Shown: piece by piece, positions 44,127 to 53,572 of the stretch
Layout: every line of letters begins with the position of its first letter
Position numbering within the stretch: the stretch's first letter is position 1
Source: Enterococcus xiangfangensis
Lineage (GTDB): Bacteria; Bacillota; Bacilli; Lactobacillales; Enterococcaceae
Direction of reading: 5' to 3'
Length of the DNA stretch: 64,000 nucleotides
Assembly (NCBI RefSeq): GCF_005405365.1
Contig: NZ_BJDX01000002.1
Span: 124,001-188,000 of the forward strand
Notes under the pieces: generated by a model
The model's database searches: none
What the model was told of the DNA's origin: nothing
What the model saw: only the letters and a program-made list of their open reading frames with translations
Position numbers and translations under genes: made by a program

Positions 44127-45215
44127 GTGATGTCCACAACTTTAGATAATCTAATGACCGCAACAAACTTACCCAACGGAAATTATCTTCCGATTGATTT
44201 GAACTTAATCAATAATCCACAATACAAAGATCTTTCCATTGAAGCCATGATGCTTCATGCGCTTTATACGATGCGGATGACTTGCAGCATTTACAATGCT
44301 AAAAAAGATGGCAGCTGGCTGGATGAAGCAGGGCAGCCGTATATTTATTTTTCCAATGAAGAGGCTGCAGCCTTATTGCGCGTTTCTGAACGAAAGATCA
44401 CCAATTTGAAAAATACCTTATTAACAGCTGGCTTGATTCAAGTTATTCGGCATGGTCTAAAAAACTATCGAATCTATGTTGCGAATCCTAAAGCACCTGA
44501 AAAAAATATTGTTGTCCAATTGTCGTTTAAAAATTACACTAGCACAAAGTCTTTGGCTCCTGTGGAAAAACAGGCTGAGACAATCGAAGAAACGTTGTCC
44601 ACAGTGGATAGAGACGCAGAATCTGCGGGCACGGACTCGCAAAATTTGCTTACAAGTACACAAAAACATTTAGCAAAACAAACTACAAATGCAACAAGTG
44701 TAACTAACGAGCTACCTAAAAACGCTGCGAAAATCAAGGATCAACAACTAATCGACGGATTAAGTGCGCGCTATGCGCACATTCTACCGCAACAAGCCTT
44801 TCAACGCTTTTTACCTTTTTGCGAAGGAGACTATCAAAAAGCCCGCTGGTTTGTCGATACGATCTTCAAAGCTAAATACGTTAGCACACAGCAATACATC
44901 AAAGCCGGGTTGCCGGCAGAAGCAGATGTCCTAACGTTTGAACACAATGATTATTTCAGAACAAGTATTTCAGATGCATTGGCAAAGGCGCTTGAACAAA
45001 TGTATCGATACAAGACGGTAAAAAATCCTGAGGGCTTCTTCTTTGCCTTTATGAAGGGCTTCTTTAGCGAAAAGATCCGGCAATACCTTGTAGACCATTA
45101 TCAGTTGACACCGGAGTTACAACAAACGCTTTCATGCGTCCAATTGACGATTCGGCAAAAAAATTCACGTCAAAAGCCGCCGAAAGCACAGAAAGTCGCT
45201 AAAAAAATCTCCTAA
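44127..45215 (+). CDS. repA: RepA_N family plasmid replication initiator
   Basis: 362 residues. The N-terminal 120 form the RepA_N winged-helix domain: DLNLINNPQYKDLSIEAMMLHALYTMRMTCS, then IYFSNEEAAALLRVSERKITNLKNTLLTAGLIQVIRHGLKNYRIYV. A Thr/Glu/Asn-rich linker (about 140-210) leads to a helical C-terminal host-specific domain. GTG 44127 and ATG 44130 are both possible after AGGAGG (44114-44119). RepA_N plasmids in enterococci include pheromone plasmids and megaplasmids. Control by the antisense RNA upstream is predicted. Confidence 0.9.
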   Translation: MMSTTLDNLMTATNLPNGNYLPIDLNLINNPQYKDLSIEAMMLHALYTMRMTCSIYNAKKDGSWLDEAGQPYIYFSNEEAAALLRVSERKITNLKNTLLTAGLIQVIRHGLKNYRIYVANPKAPEKNIVVQLSFKNYTSTKSLAPVEKQAETIEETLSTVDRDAESAGTDSQNLLTSTQKHLAKQTTNATSVTNELPKNAAKIKDQQLIDGLSARYAHILPQQAFQRFLPFCEGDYQKARWFVDTIFKAKYVSTQQYIKAGLPAEADVLTFEHNDYFRTSISDALAKALEQMYRYKTVKNPEGFFFAFMKGFFSEKIRQYLVDHYQLTPELQQTLSCVQLTIRQKNSRQKPPKAQKVAKKIS

Positions 45216-45270
45216 GAAGTCAAACCTTTGTTATAATGTAGCGGAATCTATCTAGAGAAAGGTTAATTTT

Positions 45271-46785
45271 ATGAATAAGTTTAAACTAGCATTTTTTGGC
45301 TACAGTGGACTATTAGGTCTAGTTGTGGGGGTCATTGTTGCTTTGTTTCTGGGCCTGTCAGAACTAGGGCATCAACTTTTGTGGCAAATTTTGCCCAAGG
45401 CGTTAGGAGAACCACGACTTTATCCGTTGATTGTGTGTACGATCGGTGGAGTAGCGATCGGTTTTTTTGTCAAAGCTTTTGGGCGCTATCCCCGGACTTT
45501 ACAAGAATCGTTTGATGAATATCAAGCGACCCAACGAATCGATTATCACGGAGGAAAAATCGTTCGTAATTTACTAGGATCTTTGCTAGTCTTGCTGTTT
45601 GGGGCAAGCTTAGGACCAGAAGCAGCGTTAGTCGCGATCATTGGAGGTGTGATCTCCTATGTCGCAGATCGCAGAAAAATCACAGCTGATCAGCGAACAG
45701 ATCTACTTGAATTTGGGATTGGTACATCTTTAGGTGTGATTTTTATGGCGCCGCTATTTGGGGTTGGACGGTCCGTTGAACAGGAGAACTGGCAAGTCGT
45801 AACTGAGAGTAAACTTAAAAAATATGTTTTATACATATTCGCTACGTTTACCGGCTTTATCGGTTACCTCATCACTTATAATCTTTTTCCAAACCAAGAA
45901 CAAGTTTTTGCGATCCGCAAGTTGGAGAGCAGCTTTACGTGGCAAGGCTTGCTGTTAGTCATTCCGATGATCCTTTTAGGCGCACTGTTTGGAAAATTTT
46001 TCTTAGCATTGCAAGAAAAAGGTGAGAAGTTGAATCAGCGAATCCGTAACCCATTACCGCTAGCGATTTTTGCTGGGATCGTCTTAGGGATCTTAGGAAC
46101 GATCTCGCCGTATTTTTTATTTTCTGGTGAACATAATTTATTGTCCTTCACTCGTCAAGCAGAGACGATGAATTTCTTTATCTTATTATTGATTGGATTT
46201 GGCAAAATTGCGATAACAGTTTTTTGTTTAGCCTGTAATTGGCGCGGGGGAACGATTTTCCCGATGATTTTTGCCAGTATTGCAGCGGCTTTAGCATTTG
46301 CTAATGTTTTACCGTATTCTCCTGGTTTATTGGTAGCTGTTTTTGCTGCGAGTGCATGTGCGGTAACTTTAAAACAGCCATTGGCAACAGCCTGTTTATT
46401 TTTACTGTTGTTCCCGGTGGAATTGTTTTTATGGATTTGGTTAGCAGGATATTTAGGCAATTTATTTTTACAGCGGGTTCCTTTTTTCCAAGAAGAACAA
46501 ACAATCAAATCGTTCAAGTTGCCAGAATTAGCTAAGCGGGCAAAATCTTCTTCGACAAAATCAGCAAGCGAAACGGATTCGACAAGAGATATCTCAGCAT
46601 TGAGAAAGGCCGCTGATCGTAAAAAGGCTGCTGAAAAAGTACAACCACAAGTCGCTGAGCCTAAAAAAGAAATCTTGGTGCGAGACGTTCGGAAAAAAAG
46701 TGAAACGACAAACCGAGTGGAAACACCAACACGTGAAACAGATGCGGCACCAATGACTCGAATGAGCCGACATCGTCGAAACTGA
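45271..46785 (+). CDS. ClC family chloride channel/transporter
   Basis: 504 residues. LLFGASLGPEAALVAIIGG is the second ClC signature and CNWRGGTIFPMIFASIAAA the third; about ten helices span residues 5-410. The usual gating Glu position is met by GPEA. The last 90 residues are a charged, disordered tail (Lys/Arg/Glu-rich) without CBS domains, which is unusual. It starts 55 nt after repA in the same direction, after a short AT gap with AGAGAAAGG before the ATG. Confidence 0.85.
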   Translation: MNKFKLAFFGYSGLLGLVVGVIVALFLGLSELGHQLLWQILPKALGEPRLYPLIVCTIGGVAIGFFVKAFGRYPRTLQESFDEYQATQRIDYHGGKIVRNLLGSLLVLLFGASLGPEAALVAIIGGVISYVADRRKITADQRTDLLEFGIGTSLGVIFMAPLFGVGRSVEQENWQVVTESKLKKYVLYIFATFTGFIGYLITYNLFPNQEQVFAIRKLESSFTWQGLLLVIPMILLGALFGKFFLALQEKGEKLNQRIRNPLPLAIFAGIVLGILGTISPYFLFSGEHNLLSFTRQAETMNFFILLLIGFGKIAITVFCLACNWRGGTIFPMIFASIAAALAFANVLPYSPGLLVAVFAASACAVTLKQPLATACLFLLLFPVELFLWIWLAGYLGNLFLQRVPFFQEEQTIKSFKLPELAKRAKSSSTKSASETDSTRDISALRKAADRKKAAEKVQPQVAEPKKEILVRDVRKKSETTNRVETPTRETDAAPMTRMSRHRRN

Positions 46786-46792
46786 CAACTAA

Positions 46793-46842
46793 CAAAAAAT
46801 GATGGAAGATCTCACTAAGAAGACCTTCCATCATTTTTTTAT
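46793..46842. terminator. Bidirectional terminator after the ClC gene
   Basis: AAATGATGGAAG pairs with CTTCCATCATTT with A and T runs, between convergent genes. Confidence 0.9.
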
Positions 46843-46843
46843 T

Positions 46844-47020
46844 TTAAAGAGAAGTATAATAACAACGCTTAGGACTCGTGATCTGTTCAGCTGTCTTTAG
46901 TGCTTTGATTGCTTTTGCAACTTCGCTTGAACTAAGTTTAGTTGCCGCAGCGATTTCGCCGCTTTTTAGCGGTGCTTCGGCCTCTTTCAGTGAATTTAAG
47001 ACAAGTTCTTCTGGTGACAT
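46844..47020 (-). CDS. 58-residue winged-helix DNA-binding protein
   Basis: A short frame with a strong CAGGAGG ribosome site 6 nt before the ATG. The sequence MSPEELVLNSLKEAEAPLKS continues with GEIAAATKLSSSEVAKAIKA, then LKTAEQITSPKRCYYTSL: a complete helix-turn-helix with recognition helix and wing, as in small MarR/TrmB-like single-domain proteins. It stands alone between the ClC and azoreductase genes. Target unknown. Confidence 0.7.
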   Translation of the reverse strand: MSPEELVLNSLKEAEAPLKSGEIAAATKLSSSEVAKAIKALKTAEQITSPKRCYYTSL

Positions 47021-47088
47021 ATAAAAACCTCCTGATATAATTTGATCGTTTTATCTATAATAACAAAGTGAGTGTCTAATAGTTGAAT

Positions 47089-47739
47089 TTAATGGCTGTC
47101 ATAAAATGCCTTGAATGCTGTTTGCAAGTCTTGTTTTGCAGAGTCCATAATCAAACTAGGGTCGGCGTCTGCCACTTGTGTTCCTTGGGCTCGGACGATT
47201 TGGAACGTGTGAAAGCCCATTAGCTCGGTAAAAATCGCGTCTAAATAAGCGCGCGAAAATTCCAAAGGTGTATATCGATCATTGTTTGTGTAAATACTGC
47301 CGCTTCCTTGCAGCAACATGATGCGATAGTCATCGGTCATCAAACCAACTGAGCCGTCTGCTGTATAGCGAAACGTTTCCCGAGCAACAAGAACATTATC
47401 GATATAGTCTTTTAAGCGAGAAGTGACATTAAAATTATGGAGAGGTTCGACGATTACGATTCTGTGATGAGATTTAAATTGTTCAAGCAATTTTTGGTTT
47501 AGATGAGCCGCTTGTTTCTCAGAATCGGTCAGAGGAATATTTTTTGCTTGTTTATCCCAAAGGCTGAACAGTTGCCCATTTGTTACTTGCGGAATCGCCA
47601 TGTCATATAAGTTGATTTCCTCAATTGTATCTTTAGGAAATTTATTTTTAAACTGTTCAAGAAAATAGTGATAAAGCTGAATTGAAAAGTGATTTGGATT
47701 GTGGAAATCTGGATGTGCATTGACTACAAGAGTTTTCAT
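47089..47739 (-). CDS. FMN-dependent NADH-azoreductase / quinone reductase family
   Basis: 216 residues with a flavodoxin-like fold. MKTLVVNAHPDFHNPNHFSIQLYHYF is the FMN-binding start; IVIVEPLHNFNVTSRLKDYIDNVLVARETFRY is the family signature loop, and LLQGSGSIY the third FMN loop. It reduces quinones or azo compounds with NAD(P)H. It is divergent from a WYL-type regulator with a clear operator between, so it is probably induced by its substrates. Confidence 0.88.
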   Translation of the reverse strand: MKTLVVNAHPDFHNPNHFSIQLYHYFLEQFKNKFPKDTIEEINLYDMAIPQVTNGQLFSLWDKQAKNIPLTDSEKQAAHLNQKLLEQFKSHHRIVIVEPLHNFNVTSRLKDYIDNVLVARETFRYTADGSVGLMTDDYRIMLLQGSGSIYTNNDRYTPLEFSRAYLDAIFTELMGFHTFQIVRAQGTQVADADPSLIMDSAKQDLQTAFKAFYDSH

Positions 47740-47787
47740 TGAGGGGTCTCCTTCATTTGTTTATTTTTAACATCCTTAGAATAAGGT

Positions 47788-47816
47788 ATAATGGTGTCAA
47801 TTAATGGCACCATTAT
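47788..47816. promoter_or_regulatory. Operator between the azoreductase and its regulator
   Basis: ATAATGGTGTCA and TGGCACCATTAT are 12-bp inverted arms with one mismatch, 5 bp apart. They cover a TATAAT (47787-47792) before the regulator gene. The symmetry and position fit a dimeric repressor acting on both divergent genes. Confidence 0.65.
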
Positions 47817-47831
47817 GAAAAGAGGAAAAAA

Positions 47832-48770
47832 ATGAAAAAATCGGAGCGCTTAAATTTGGAGCTGGCCTTTTTATCAGATAAGGTAGTCTTTCAGCTGCAA
47901 GATCTTATGACGACCTTTGATATCTCTAAGCGAACGGCTTTGCGAGATGTTGCAGCACTTGAAGAGTTGGGTTTGCCGCTTTATTCTGAAGTGGGACCTG
48001 GTGGCGGGTACAAGATCACCCAACACCGTTCGATGATCCCAATCTATTTTAATAACCAAGAAGTCAGTGCGATCTTTTTTGCTTTAAAGGCCTTGAAGAA
48101 TTTATCTTCGACCCCGTTTTCGCAATCTTACCCCCGCATTACGGACAAACTCATGGCTTCTTTGTCACCGTCGCAACAAGCAACAGTCAGGATGATGCAA
48201 GGTGCTGTCCATTATTATACCGGGGCCTCGATTTCACATCCGCAATTTTTAAATGATTTTTTGACGATAATTTTAGAAACCCGACCAACTGAAATTTTGT
48301 GTCCGGCACGTTGGGGAGCCAAGCCTGTTGAGATTCAAGCGTTTGAATTGCTTTATCGAAACGGAATCTGGTTTTGTGAGGCTGTTTTATTGTCTTCTAA
48401 AGAGTGGGTGACACTTAGAATCGATCAAGTCGAAGCTTTCAAACTTATAAAGGAGCCGCCGACAGTTTTTGATCGCAGCCAATTGCACAAATTGAAACAG
48501 CATTACGAAAAGACCCATCATGATATTGCTTTTTACTGTCTGTTAACGCAAAAAGGAGCAGAAAAATTTGAAAAAAATCATTACCCTAATATGCACCTGC
48601 GTATGCTGGGGGAACAATACGAACTTTATGGCGGGTACAATAAAGACGAGTACGAGTATATGATCGAATATTTATTGTCTTTCGGAGCAGAAGTCAAAGT
48701 GCAAAGTCCGCCAGCATTACAACAAGGCTATATCGCAAAACTAAAAATGCTAGTGAGCAATTATGAGTAA
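47832..48770 (+). CDS. HTH/WYL-domain transcriptional regulator
   Basis: 312 residues. N-terminal winged helix of the DeoR/HTH_11 kind (VVFQLQDLMTTFDISKRTALRDVAALEELGLPLYSEVGPGGGYKI), a middle helical part, and a C-terminal WYL-like domain (PVEIQAFELLYRNGIWFCEAVLLSSKEWVTLRIDQVEAFKLI). Such proteins bind small ligands through the WYL domain. Divergent to the azoreductase gene. Confidence 0.88.
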   Translation: MKKSERLNLELAFLSDKVVFQLQDLMTTFDISKRTALRDVAALEELGLPLYSEVGPGGGYKITQHRSMIPIYFNNQEVSAIFFALKALKNLSSTPFSQSYPRITDKLMASLSPSQQATVRMMQGAVHYYTGASISHPQFLNDFLTIILETRPTEILCPARWGAKPVEIQAFELLYRNGIWFCEAVLLSSKEWVTLRIDQVEAFKLIKEPPTVFDRSQLHKLKQHYEKTHHDIAFYCLLTQKGAEKFEKNHYPNMHLRMLGEQYELYGGYNKDEYEYMIEYLLSFGAEVKVQSPPALQQGYIAKLKMLVSNYE

Positions 48771-48969
48771 ACACTTGCCTGATCCACCCCTTATATCTTA
48801 GAAGAATTTATAACAAAAAAAGAGGGGAGACGACAAAAATCTTGTCACATCCGCTCTTTTTGGATAAATGGTGATCCAGCTCAGGAATAAGTCGTAATTT
48901 TTCTTCTTGAAGCTGAATACGTTTGTTACAATCGTTTCTTTTAATCTTTTGTAGCAATAAGTTCCTCTG

Positions 48970-50343
48970 TTAGACTTGACCTTCTGGATGGATAGGCGCG
49001 TGATGTTCGCTTAAATCTATTCCGTTGACTTTACAAGTAACAGCACTGGCCATTACGCCGCCATTTAGATTAACGACCGTTCGGCCCATATCAACCAACG
49101 GCTCAATTGCGATAAAGATTCCGACCAACCCAACAGGCAAACCTAAAGTGGACAAGGCAATGATTGTAGCGACGGTCCCGCCACCGCCAGTTCCGGCGAT
49201 TCCAAAAGAAGTCATCGCGATGACTAATCCAGCAGACAGTAAAAATTGAGGCGATAACGGATTGATTCCTTGCGTCGCCGCGACAATTGAAATGATGATC
49301 CCTGGATATAAACCGGCACATCCACACATTCCCATCGAAGTTGCAAAAGAAGCACTCAAACTAGAGACCCCTTTAGGAATATGCAGCTCTTCTTGCATTT
49401 CTAAGTTCATAGCCATTGAGCCGGCACTAGAAGCCGTGATAAAGGCAAAAGATAAAACTGGAAATGCTTTTTTAATATAACGCACTGGTGAAATGCCGCA
49501 AAATGCGATGACCAAAACTTGTAAAAGAAAGACGAGCAGGATCGTGGCATAACAAGTAATAAAGAATTGTGCTAATTTCAAAACAGCTGAAATATCATTA
49601 TTGACTACTGTTGTTGTCATGATAGTGAAAACGGCATAAGGGGCAAAAGATAAGAACAAACGAACAACAGACATAATAATCTCGTAAGCGCTGTCTAAGA
49701 AATCTTTGAATAATTGTGCTTCTTTCACTTTACGATCTTTGATTTTTAAATAGGCAAAGCCTAGACACAAAGCAAAAATCACGACGCCTAATGTTGCGCT
49801 GGGACGTTGTCCGGTCAAATCATAGAATGGATTTGATGGGAAAATAGCGACAATCTTTTGTGGTAAGGTCAACGTGTGCTCGCCGCCTGAAACATAGCTT
49901 TCTTTCAAGTCATTTGCAGCATGCAAAGCACTTTTGGAGATCGTAAACCCGTTGCCATCGATTCCAGACAGTTGGCCAGTGACCAGACCGATCATGCCAG
50001 CAATTCCTGCAAAAGTGACTAAGGTAAGAATGATCGTTGCGCCCATTTTGACGACATTTGTTTTTAGTTCGATTTTTGTAAATGCCAACAAGACGCAGAC
50101 TAGAACTAAAGGAATCGAGATCATTTGCAACAATTTAACATAAATACTTCCAATGATACCGGTCCAATCAGAGAAAAGCAGTCCTTGCTCTGTCGAGAAA
50201 ATCCCATTTAAAATGAGACCTAGTAGAATACCTAATGCCAATGCCAGGACAACTCTTTTTGAAAAGGGGACTTTGCGCTGTTTCAAATAGATCAATCCAT
50301 AAATAACAAAAAAAACTACGATAAAAGCTAATAAAAGTAACAT
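48970..50343 (-). CDS. Cystine/dicarboxylate-type cation symporter (TcyP-like)
   Basis: 457 residues, about nine helices. It follows B. subtilis TcyP along its length: GSIYVKLLQMISIPLVLV, FPSNPFYDLTGQRPSATLGVVIFAL, AFPVLSFAFITASSAGSMAMNLEMQ, FGIAGTGGGGTVATIIALSTLGLPVG and EPLVDMGRTVVNLNGG. The serine-rich stretch and the TGGGG loop mark the DAACS family. L-cystine uptake is the likely role; other substrates are possible. Confidence 0.85.
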   Translation of the reverse strand: MLLLLAFIVVFFVIYGLIYLKQRKVPFSKRVVLALALGILLGLILNGIFSTEQGLLFSDWTGIIGSIYVKLLQMISIPLVLVCVLLAFTKIELKTNVVKMGATIILTLVTFAGIAGMIGLVTGQLSGIDGNGFTISKSALHAANDLKESYVSGGEHTLTLPQKIVAIFPSNPFYDLTGQRPSATLGVVIFALCLGFAYLKIKDRKVKEAQLFKDFLDSAYEIIMSVVRLFLSFAPYAVFTIMTTTVVNNDISAVLKLAQFFITCYATILLVFLLQVLVIAFCGISPVRYIKKAFPVLSFAFITASSAGSMAMNLEMQEELHIPKGVSSLSASFATSMGMCGCAGLYPGIIISIVAATQGINPLSPQFLLSAGLVIAMTSFGIAGTGGGGTVATIIALSTLGLPVGLVGIFIAIEPLVDMGRTVVNLNGGVMASAVTCKVNGIDLSEHHAPIHPEGQV

Positions 50344-51055
50344 TCAATACACTCCTACTATTTAATTGTTGTCAGAAACTCATTTTTTCAGGTGTGTATT
50401 CCTAGTGAAATAGTAGATTGTCTAAGAACAGATCATTTTTTTAATTCCTTCAATAATAAATGTGAATAAAATCACTTGAATCGTCAAAGAAAAAGAAATA
50501 CCGCAACTGAAAGAAGGATACCGCTAACTTAGAAACTCTAAGGTTGATTACTTGTCATAGTCAAAGATGTTTTATATGCATCACGTTACCTCCAGCCTGG
50601 TCCATTTCACTAAATCTGTTCTTCAATGAAAAGGATAACAAAAAAGTAATCGAATAAATCCATCCTAAAACTATTCTCATAAAATAAATTGATTTCTAAT
50701 CACTTTTTATCGTTTAAGGATATTTTTATTGTAAAAAGCAGAACAGAAATAACTTGTACTTTAGTTAGTAAACAGCAAGAATGAAGCCGATTTTGCTTGT
50801 GAGAAAGAGCAATCGGTTGGTTTTTATTTATATTAGAAAAATGTGACAAAAAAGAGCGATAAATCAAATAAAAAGTTCATTTTCCTTCAATCAAATCACT
50901 AATTATTCGCATTCTTGTGCGGATGACCCGCTAGTTTGTGAAATAGTCTGCACTTTTTGAGGATTAACTCTTTGAAAGCGTTGACCAAAGTTCTATCGAC
51001 TGCTAATCTATTAATGAGAAGTTTCGAACTTCAAAATGGAAAGGAACGTGTGACG
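50344..51055. other. AT-rich intergenic region with an orphan hairpin
   Basis: About 700 bp without a convincing gene. On the plus strand GCCGATT...GCT (about 50788) pairs with AGC-AATCGGT (about 50811-50820), followed by GGTTTTTATTT, a terminator-like hairpin with no gene before it. A weak cre-like sequence TTGAAAGCGTTGACC lies near 50973, before the aminopeptidase gene. Confidence 0.35.
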
Positions 51056-52126
51056 ATGTTAAACGAAGGAAAGATTCGTGCGTATTTGGAAAAAGAGAAA
51101 CTGGATGCTTTTTTTATTGCCAAAAGGGTGAATGTTCGTTTTACTAGTGGTTGGACAGGAGACGATTCATTTATTTTGCTCACACAAGAGGGACAATACT
51201 TTTTGACTGATCCGCGTTATACTGAGCAAGCAGATATCGAAGTATCAGATTATGAAATTATTAATTGGCGCTTGCCTGGACGGACTGTTGGAGATACAGT
51301 TGCGCGTCTAGCTAGTGAAAAAAACTTAAAAACAATCGCTTTTGAAGCAGATTATTTAACGTACGACATGTATTCTGATTTTACAACGAAAACGACAGCA
51401 GAATTTGTACAAGCCGGTGGTGTGATTGATCGGATGCGTGCAATCAAATCGCCGCAAGAAATCCAATACATGCGCAATGCGTGTGAAATTTCTTGCCGAG
51501 CTTTTGAGCGGATCCTGAAAGATATTCGGGTGGGTGTGACTGAAAAGGAATTGGCGGCTAAACTTTCTTTGTATATGGTGCAAGAAGGCGCCGACACACA
51601 ACCTTATGGAAATATTTTGATTTCAGGTGCCAATACATCCTTGCTGCATGGCATCCCATCAAAGAAATCAATCGAGTATGGTGATTTTGTGTTAATGGAT
51701 TTTGGCTGTCAATATGAAGGCTACATGTCCGATATGACTCGAACAGTCGTTGTCGGCAAAGCAACAGATAGACAACGAGAAGTTTATGAATTAGAAAAAC
51801 AAAGTTTAGAAGCTGCCGAAGCAGTCATGAAAAACGGTGCAGCAGTCAAAGATATTTATCAAGCCTCGTTAAAACCGTTGCAAGGCACAGAATATCCGCA
51901 ATATACTTACCGCAATATCGGTCACAGTATCGGTTTATTTGTCCATGAATTGCCGTATATCGATGAACAATATGATGATGTATTGGAAACGAATATGGTG
52001 ATGACGATCGAACCAGGGATCTATGTTCCAGATTGGGGCGGTGTACGGATTGAAGACCAAGTCTTGATCACTGAAGACGGTTACGAAAATATGATCAGCA
52101 TTTCCCATGATTTGATTGAATTATAA
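51056..52126 (+). CDS. M24 family Xaa-Pro aminopeptidase
   Basis: 356 residues, creatinase-fold. After an N-terminal domain, the catalytic domain shows the five metal ligands: Asp in VLMDFGCQYEGYMSDMTRT (two Asp), His in YRNIGHSIGLFVHE, Glu in MTIEPGIYVP and Glu in GVRIEDQVLIT. It removes N-terminal residues before proline. ATG 51056 has AAAGGA upstream; the frame is open to 50957 without a site. It is distinct from the second M24 gene at 54049. Confidence 0.9.
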   Translation: MLNEGKIRAYLEKEKLDAFFIAKRVNVRFTSGWTGDDSFILLTQEGQYFLTDPRYTEQADIEVSDYEIINWRLPGRTVGDTVARLASEKNLKTIAFEADYLTYDMYSDFTTKTTAEFVQAGGVIDRMRAIKSPQEIQYMRNACEISCRAFERILKDIRVGVTEKELAAKLSLYMVQEGADTQPYGNILISGANTSLLHGIPSKKSIEYGDFVLMDFGCQYEGYMSDMTRTVVVGKATDRQREVYELEKQSLEAAEAVMKNGAAVKDIYQASLKPLQGTEYPQYTYRNIGHSIGLFVHELPYIDEQYDDVLETNMVMTIEPGIYVPDWGGVRIEDQVLITEDGYENMISISHDLIEL

Positions 52127-52148
52127 ACATGAGATAGGCTATACTAAG

Positions 52149-52180
52149 ACGACGACGGCAAAGACTGTCGTCGTTTTTTA
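52149..52180 (+). terminator. Terminator after the M24 aminopeptidase gene
   Basis: ACGACGAC pairs with GTCGTCGT followed by six T. Confidence 0.85.
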
Positions 52181-52254
52181 GTCGTTTGAAATATGATAAA
52201 AAAAGTTATTATCCTGTCCGATAACGTTATGATTAACTGGAGGGATACTTTTAT

Positions 52255-53031
52255 TTGAAAGTAGGTAGATCGATGAATGAACGGGAAGCTTTTGATTTCG
52301 TCTATGATATTAGTGAAACATTATTGAAAAATGGTGCAGAGATCAAGCGGATCGAGACGACCATTCGCCATATTGCAGAAGCTTTAGAGTTGAAAGATTT
52401 TGATAGTTTTGTTTTGATCAATGGTATTTTTATGACTGCACGTTTGAAGGATCAAACGGTTCAAGCGCGGGTTCGCGATATTCCCATCTCGCCGATTAAT
52501 CTAGGACGGATTGAGCAAATCAATACCTTATCGCGGCGTTTGACTGAAAAACGTTTGAGTCCAGAAGATGCCAATGAGTGGCTACAGGCAATCAAAAAAG
52601 AATCCTTTACCTCGGATCCATTAAAGATCTTTGCTTATGCTTTCGGTAGTGCCAGCTTTTGTTTTATTTTTGGTGGCAGCCTGTGGGATACGATTGGTGC
52701 ACTGGTATTAGGCGTTGTGCTAGCCTGTTTTTCTATGTATTTATTGCCAAAATTCAATATGTCAGACATTATTTCAACGATCACCAGCAGTGCCTTTGTC
52801 AGTATTTTGGCTTGTTTGTTCGTTCATTTTCTCCCAGACTTACATTTGACTAGTTTAGTAACTGGCGGAATCATTTCTCTTTTACCGGGAGTGGCTATTG
52901 TCAATGGCATCCGCTACTTATTCGATGGTGATTACAGTTCGGGGTGGGGACAGATGATCTACGCGTTGATTACGGCACTTTGTGTGTCGGTGGGGGTCGG
53001 GTTAGTGTTAAGAGCCTTTAGTATGCTGTAA
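52255..53031 (+). CDS. ThrE-type threonine/serine exporter, N-terminal subunit
   Basis: 258 residues. The soluble part (VYDISETLLKNGAEIKRIETTIRHIAEAL) and following four or five helices (IFAYAFGSASFCFIFGGSLWDTIGALVLGVV; GGIISLLPGVAIVNGIRYLFDGDYSSGWGQ) match the ThrE family. The TTG at 52255 lies 9 nt after GGAGGG; an ATG at 52273 is possible. The second subunit follows at 53066; in actinobacterial ThrE the two parts are one chain. Confidence 0.88.
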   Translation: MKVGRSMNEREAFDFVYDISETLLKNGAEIKRIETTIRHIAEALELKDFDSFVLINGIFMTARLKDQTVQARVRDIPISPINLGRIEQINTLSRRLTEKRLSPEDANEWLQAIKKESFTSDPLKIFAYAFGSASFCFIFGGSLWDTIGALVLGVVLACFSMYLLPKFNMSDIISTITSSAFVSILACLFVHFLPDLHLTSLVTGGIISLLPGVAIVNGIRYLFDGDYSSGWGQMIYALITALCVSVGVGLVLRAFSML

Positions 53032-53065
53032 TTATCAATTGTTTATTTAAAAAGGAGTGAAGCCA

Positions 53066-53527
53066 ATGATCAATGGTTTGTTTCAAACATTAGCTGGTTT
53101 TTTAGGAACCATTTCTTTTGCAATACTATTTGAAGTACCGCGCCGTTACTATGTTCATTGCGGAGTGATCGGTGCATGCGGCTGGTTTATTTATTTAGTG
53201 ATCATGCACTTTTGGGTGGCACCAGTGGCGGCGACGTTCATCGCGTCATTGGTTTTAATCTATCTTTCGCGAGAAGCTTCATTTGCACTAAAAGCGCCGG
53301 TGACGATTTTTTTGATTTGTGGGATCTTCTGCCTCGTTCCTGGGGTGGGAATCTATAATTTTACGTATAATTTTTTTATCGGTGATTCGATTAAAGCGGC
53401 ACAGATTGGGATACAAGTCTTAAAAATTGCGATCGCGATCGCAGTTGGGATCACGGTGGGGTATGAGTTGTCGCCAAAGTTTTTCTACTCCTACCACAAA
53501 ATGAAAAAAATTCAATATCATGAATAG
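53066..53527 (+). CDS. ThrE_2-type threonine/serine exporter, C-terminal subunit
   Basis: 153 residues, four or five helices, with FEVPRRYYVHCGVIGACGWFIYL and ICGIFCLVPGVGIYNFTYNFFIGD, the ThrE_2 signature. ATG 53066 lies 9 nt after AAAGGAG; a GTG at 53057 touches that site. Together with the gene at 52255 it would form a small amino acid exporter. Confidence 0.85.
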   Translation: MINGLFQTLAGFLGTISFAILFEVPRRYYVHCGVIGACGWFIYLVIMHFWVAPVAATFIASLVLIYLSREASFALKAPVTIFLICGIFCLVPGVGIYNFTYNFFIGDSIKAAQIGIQVLKIAIAIAVGITVGYELSPKFFYSYHKMKKIQYHE

Positions 53528-53572
53528 AAGAAACACAGCGTTGTTGTATAACAGAGCTGTGTTTTTTCTATC
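53527..53572 (+). terminator. Terminator after the ThrE genes
   Basis: AAACACAGC pairs with GCTGTGTTT, followed by T-run. Confidence 0.8.

Noticed and set aside
50972..50987. A cre box before the M24 aminopeptidase gene
   Set aside because: It departs from the consensus at two positions, one of them the terminal A; listed only as weak.
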